In this document: positions 4,935 to 5,672 of the stretch, one piece after another
How the letters are laid out: each line of letters begins with the position of its first letter
How positions within the stretch are numbered: position 1 is the stretch's first letter
From: an uncultured Moraxellaceae bacterium
Lineage (GTDB): Bacteria > Pseudomonadota > Gammaproteobacteria > Pseudomonadales > Moraxellaceae
DNA: 5,672 nucleotides
NCBI GenBank assembly: GCA_937952925.1
Contig: CALFYA010000349.1
Span: forward strand, 1 to 5,672
Direction: 5' to 3'
Position numbers and translations under genes: made by a program
The notes under the pieces: model-generated
What the model was told of the DNA's origin: nothing
Databases searched by the model: none
What the model saw: the letters and a program-made list of their open reading frames with translations, nothing else

Positions 4935-5672
4935 CCCTCGCGCTGATCGACACCCACACCCATTTTGATGTGGAAGAGTTTGATCATGATCGTGAAAGAT
5001 TGGCGCAGTTGGGTGTACAGCAGGGTGTATATGCCTTGGTGTTGATTGGTTATTTGGCCAAATATTTTCCGCGTATGCAGGCGATTTATGGTCAGATGCA
5101 AACGTGGGCAAGTCGCGCGCAAAGCCCCATCCCCAAGCTTACTGCTGGCTTGCACCCGTTTTACATCATTGAGCATCAACCCGATGACATTTTGCGTTTG
5201 GAGCAGTTTTTAAAACACAACGATTGCCTTGCCATTGGTGAAATTGGCTTGGATACCTACACCGAGCAGATGAAAGTGCCTACGGTGTACCAAGCACAGC
5301 AAAATTTATTTCATGCACAGCTTGAGCTGGCGCAGCAGTTTGGTTTGCCGGTCATGCTGCATATCCGCCGCGCGCATGCCGATACCCTGAAAATTTTAAA
5401 ACAACACAAATTCGCCCACGGTGGGATCGCCCATGCCTTTAGTGGTGGGATTGAAGAAGCCAAAGCGTTGATCAACATGGGCTTTAACATTGGCGTGACA
5501 GGACAAGTCACAGATCTCAATGCCAAAAAGCTGCGTCAGGTGGTCAGTACGCTCGGCGCGGAGCATCTGGTGCTCGAAACCGATTGCCCTGATATGACGC
5601 CGCTGTGTTGTCGCTTGCCGCATGAGCGGCGTACCCGCAACACGCCAGCCAATTTGCCACATGTCCTTGACG
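4931..5672 (+). CDS. TatD-family metal-dependent hydrolase, YjjV-like, cut by right edge
   Basis: This is a TIM-barrel metal-dependent hydrolase. TatD members studied so far are DNases or related phosphoesterases, but the substrate here is unknown. The 247 visible residues carry the family metal ligands: DTHTHFD with His9 and His11, GEIGLD with Glu104, MLHIRR with His144, AHAFSGG with His168, and ETDCPD with Asp218. GLHPFY (73-78) is also typical. The IRRAHADTL region and the HFD variant of the first motif are closer to E. coli YjjV than to TatD itself. Family length is about 260, so only some 10-20 residues should be missing at the C-terminus. The start ATG overlaps the TGA of the preceding gene by ATGA, and the motif sits at the correct distance from it. 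All visible catalytic residues are present, so the enzyme should be active. Confidence 0.93.
   Translation, partial: MTLALIDTHTHFDVEEFDHDRERLAQLGVQQGVYALVLIGYLAKYFPRMQAIYGQMQTWASRAQSPIPKLTAGLHPFYIIEHQPDDILRLEQFLKHNDCLAIGEIGLDTYTEQMKVPTVYQAQQNLFHAQLELAQQFGLPVMLHIRRAHADTLKILKQHKFAHGGIAHAFSGGIEEAKALINMGFNIGVTGQVTDLNAKKLRQVVSTLGAEHLVLETDCPDMTPLCCRLPHERRTRNTPANLPHVLD

Noticed and set aside
4267..5662. Minus-strand frames opposite the DUF6398-like and TatD-family genes
   Set aside because: They are composition shadows, have no plausible start sites, and conflict with clearly supported plus-strand genes.
1..5672. CRISPR array, tRNA, rRNA or new defence system
   Set aside because: No regularly spaced repeats, no cloverleaf or rRNA sequence, and no known or plausible defence effector was seen in any frame.

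Overview
This 5.7 kb window looks like ordinary chromosomal DNA of a gammaproteobacterium, interrupted by one insertion sequence. The prfC product follows Escherichia coli RF3 almost end to end. The YiaA-type membrane protein, the DUF3298 lipoprotein with a Cys-x4-Cys pair, and the YjjV-like TatD hydrolase suit a relative of Acinetobacter (Moraxellaceae, Pseudomonadales). Base composition appears nearer to 50% GC than in Acinetobacter itself. The family placement is inference from memory of protein families, not a database search.

Left part (1-357): the end of an insertion sequence of the IS4 family, probably near the IS231 group. Its transposase lies on the minus strand and runs off the left edge. 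The transposase is split in two frames at a run of seven A on the coding strand, in the exact register expected for -1 ribosomal slippage. A 10-bp hairpin touches its ribosome binding site. The likely element terminus (CATACGCGCCAACTTA, read on the minus strand) ends at 357. Directly beyond it lies the remainder of a LuxR-type regulator gene (about 359-1042) that has lost its original 5' end.

Middle (1043-2980): a 342-bp intergenic stretch rich in dyads and short repeats leads into prfC, which encodes peptide chain release factor 3. This stretch holds an 11-bp stem just after the regulator, five AGTTA boxes, a 9-bp hairpin with a 4-nt loop, and an 8+8 inverted repeat over the putative prfC promoter. 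A strong hairpin terminator with a GTGA loop follows prfC.

Right part (3135-5672): four plus-strand genes are packed closely. They encode a DUF3298/RsiV-like lipoprotein, a small YiaA/YiaB-type inner membrane protein, a DUF6398-like protein of unknown function, and a TatD/YjjV-family metal-dependent hydrolase that is cut by the right edge. The last three are joined by very short or overlapping junctions, including an ATGA overlap, so they probably form one transcription unit. Their shared purpose is unknown. No CRISPR array, tRNA, rRNA or clearly new defence system was seen. The points most worth checking are the frameshifted transposase and the operator-like dyad before prfC.
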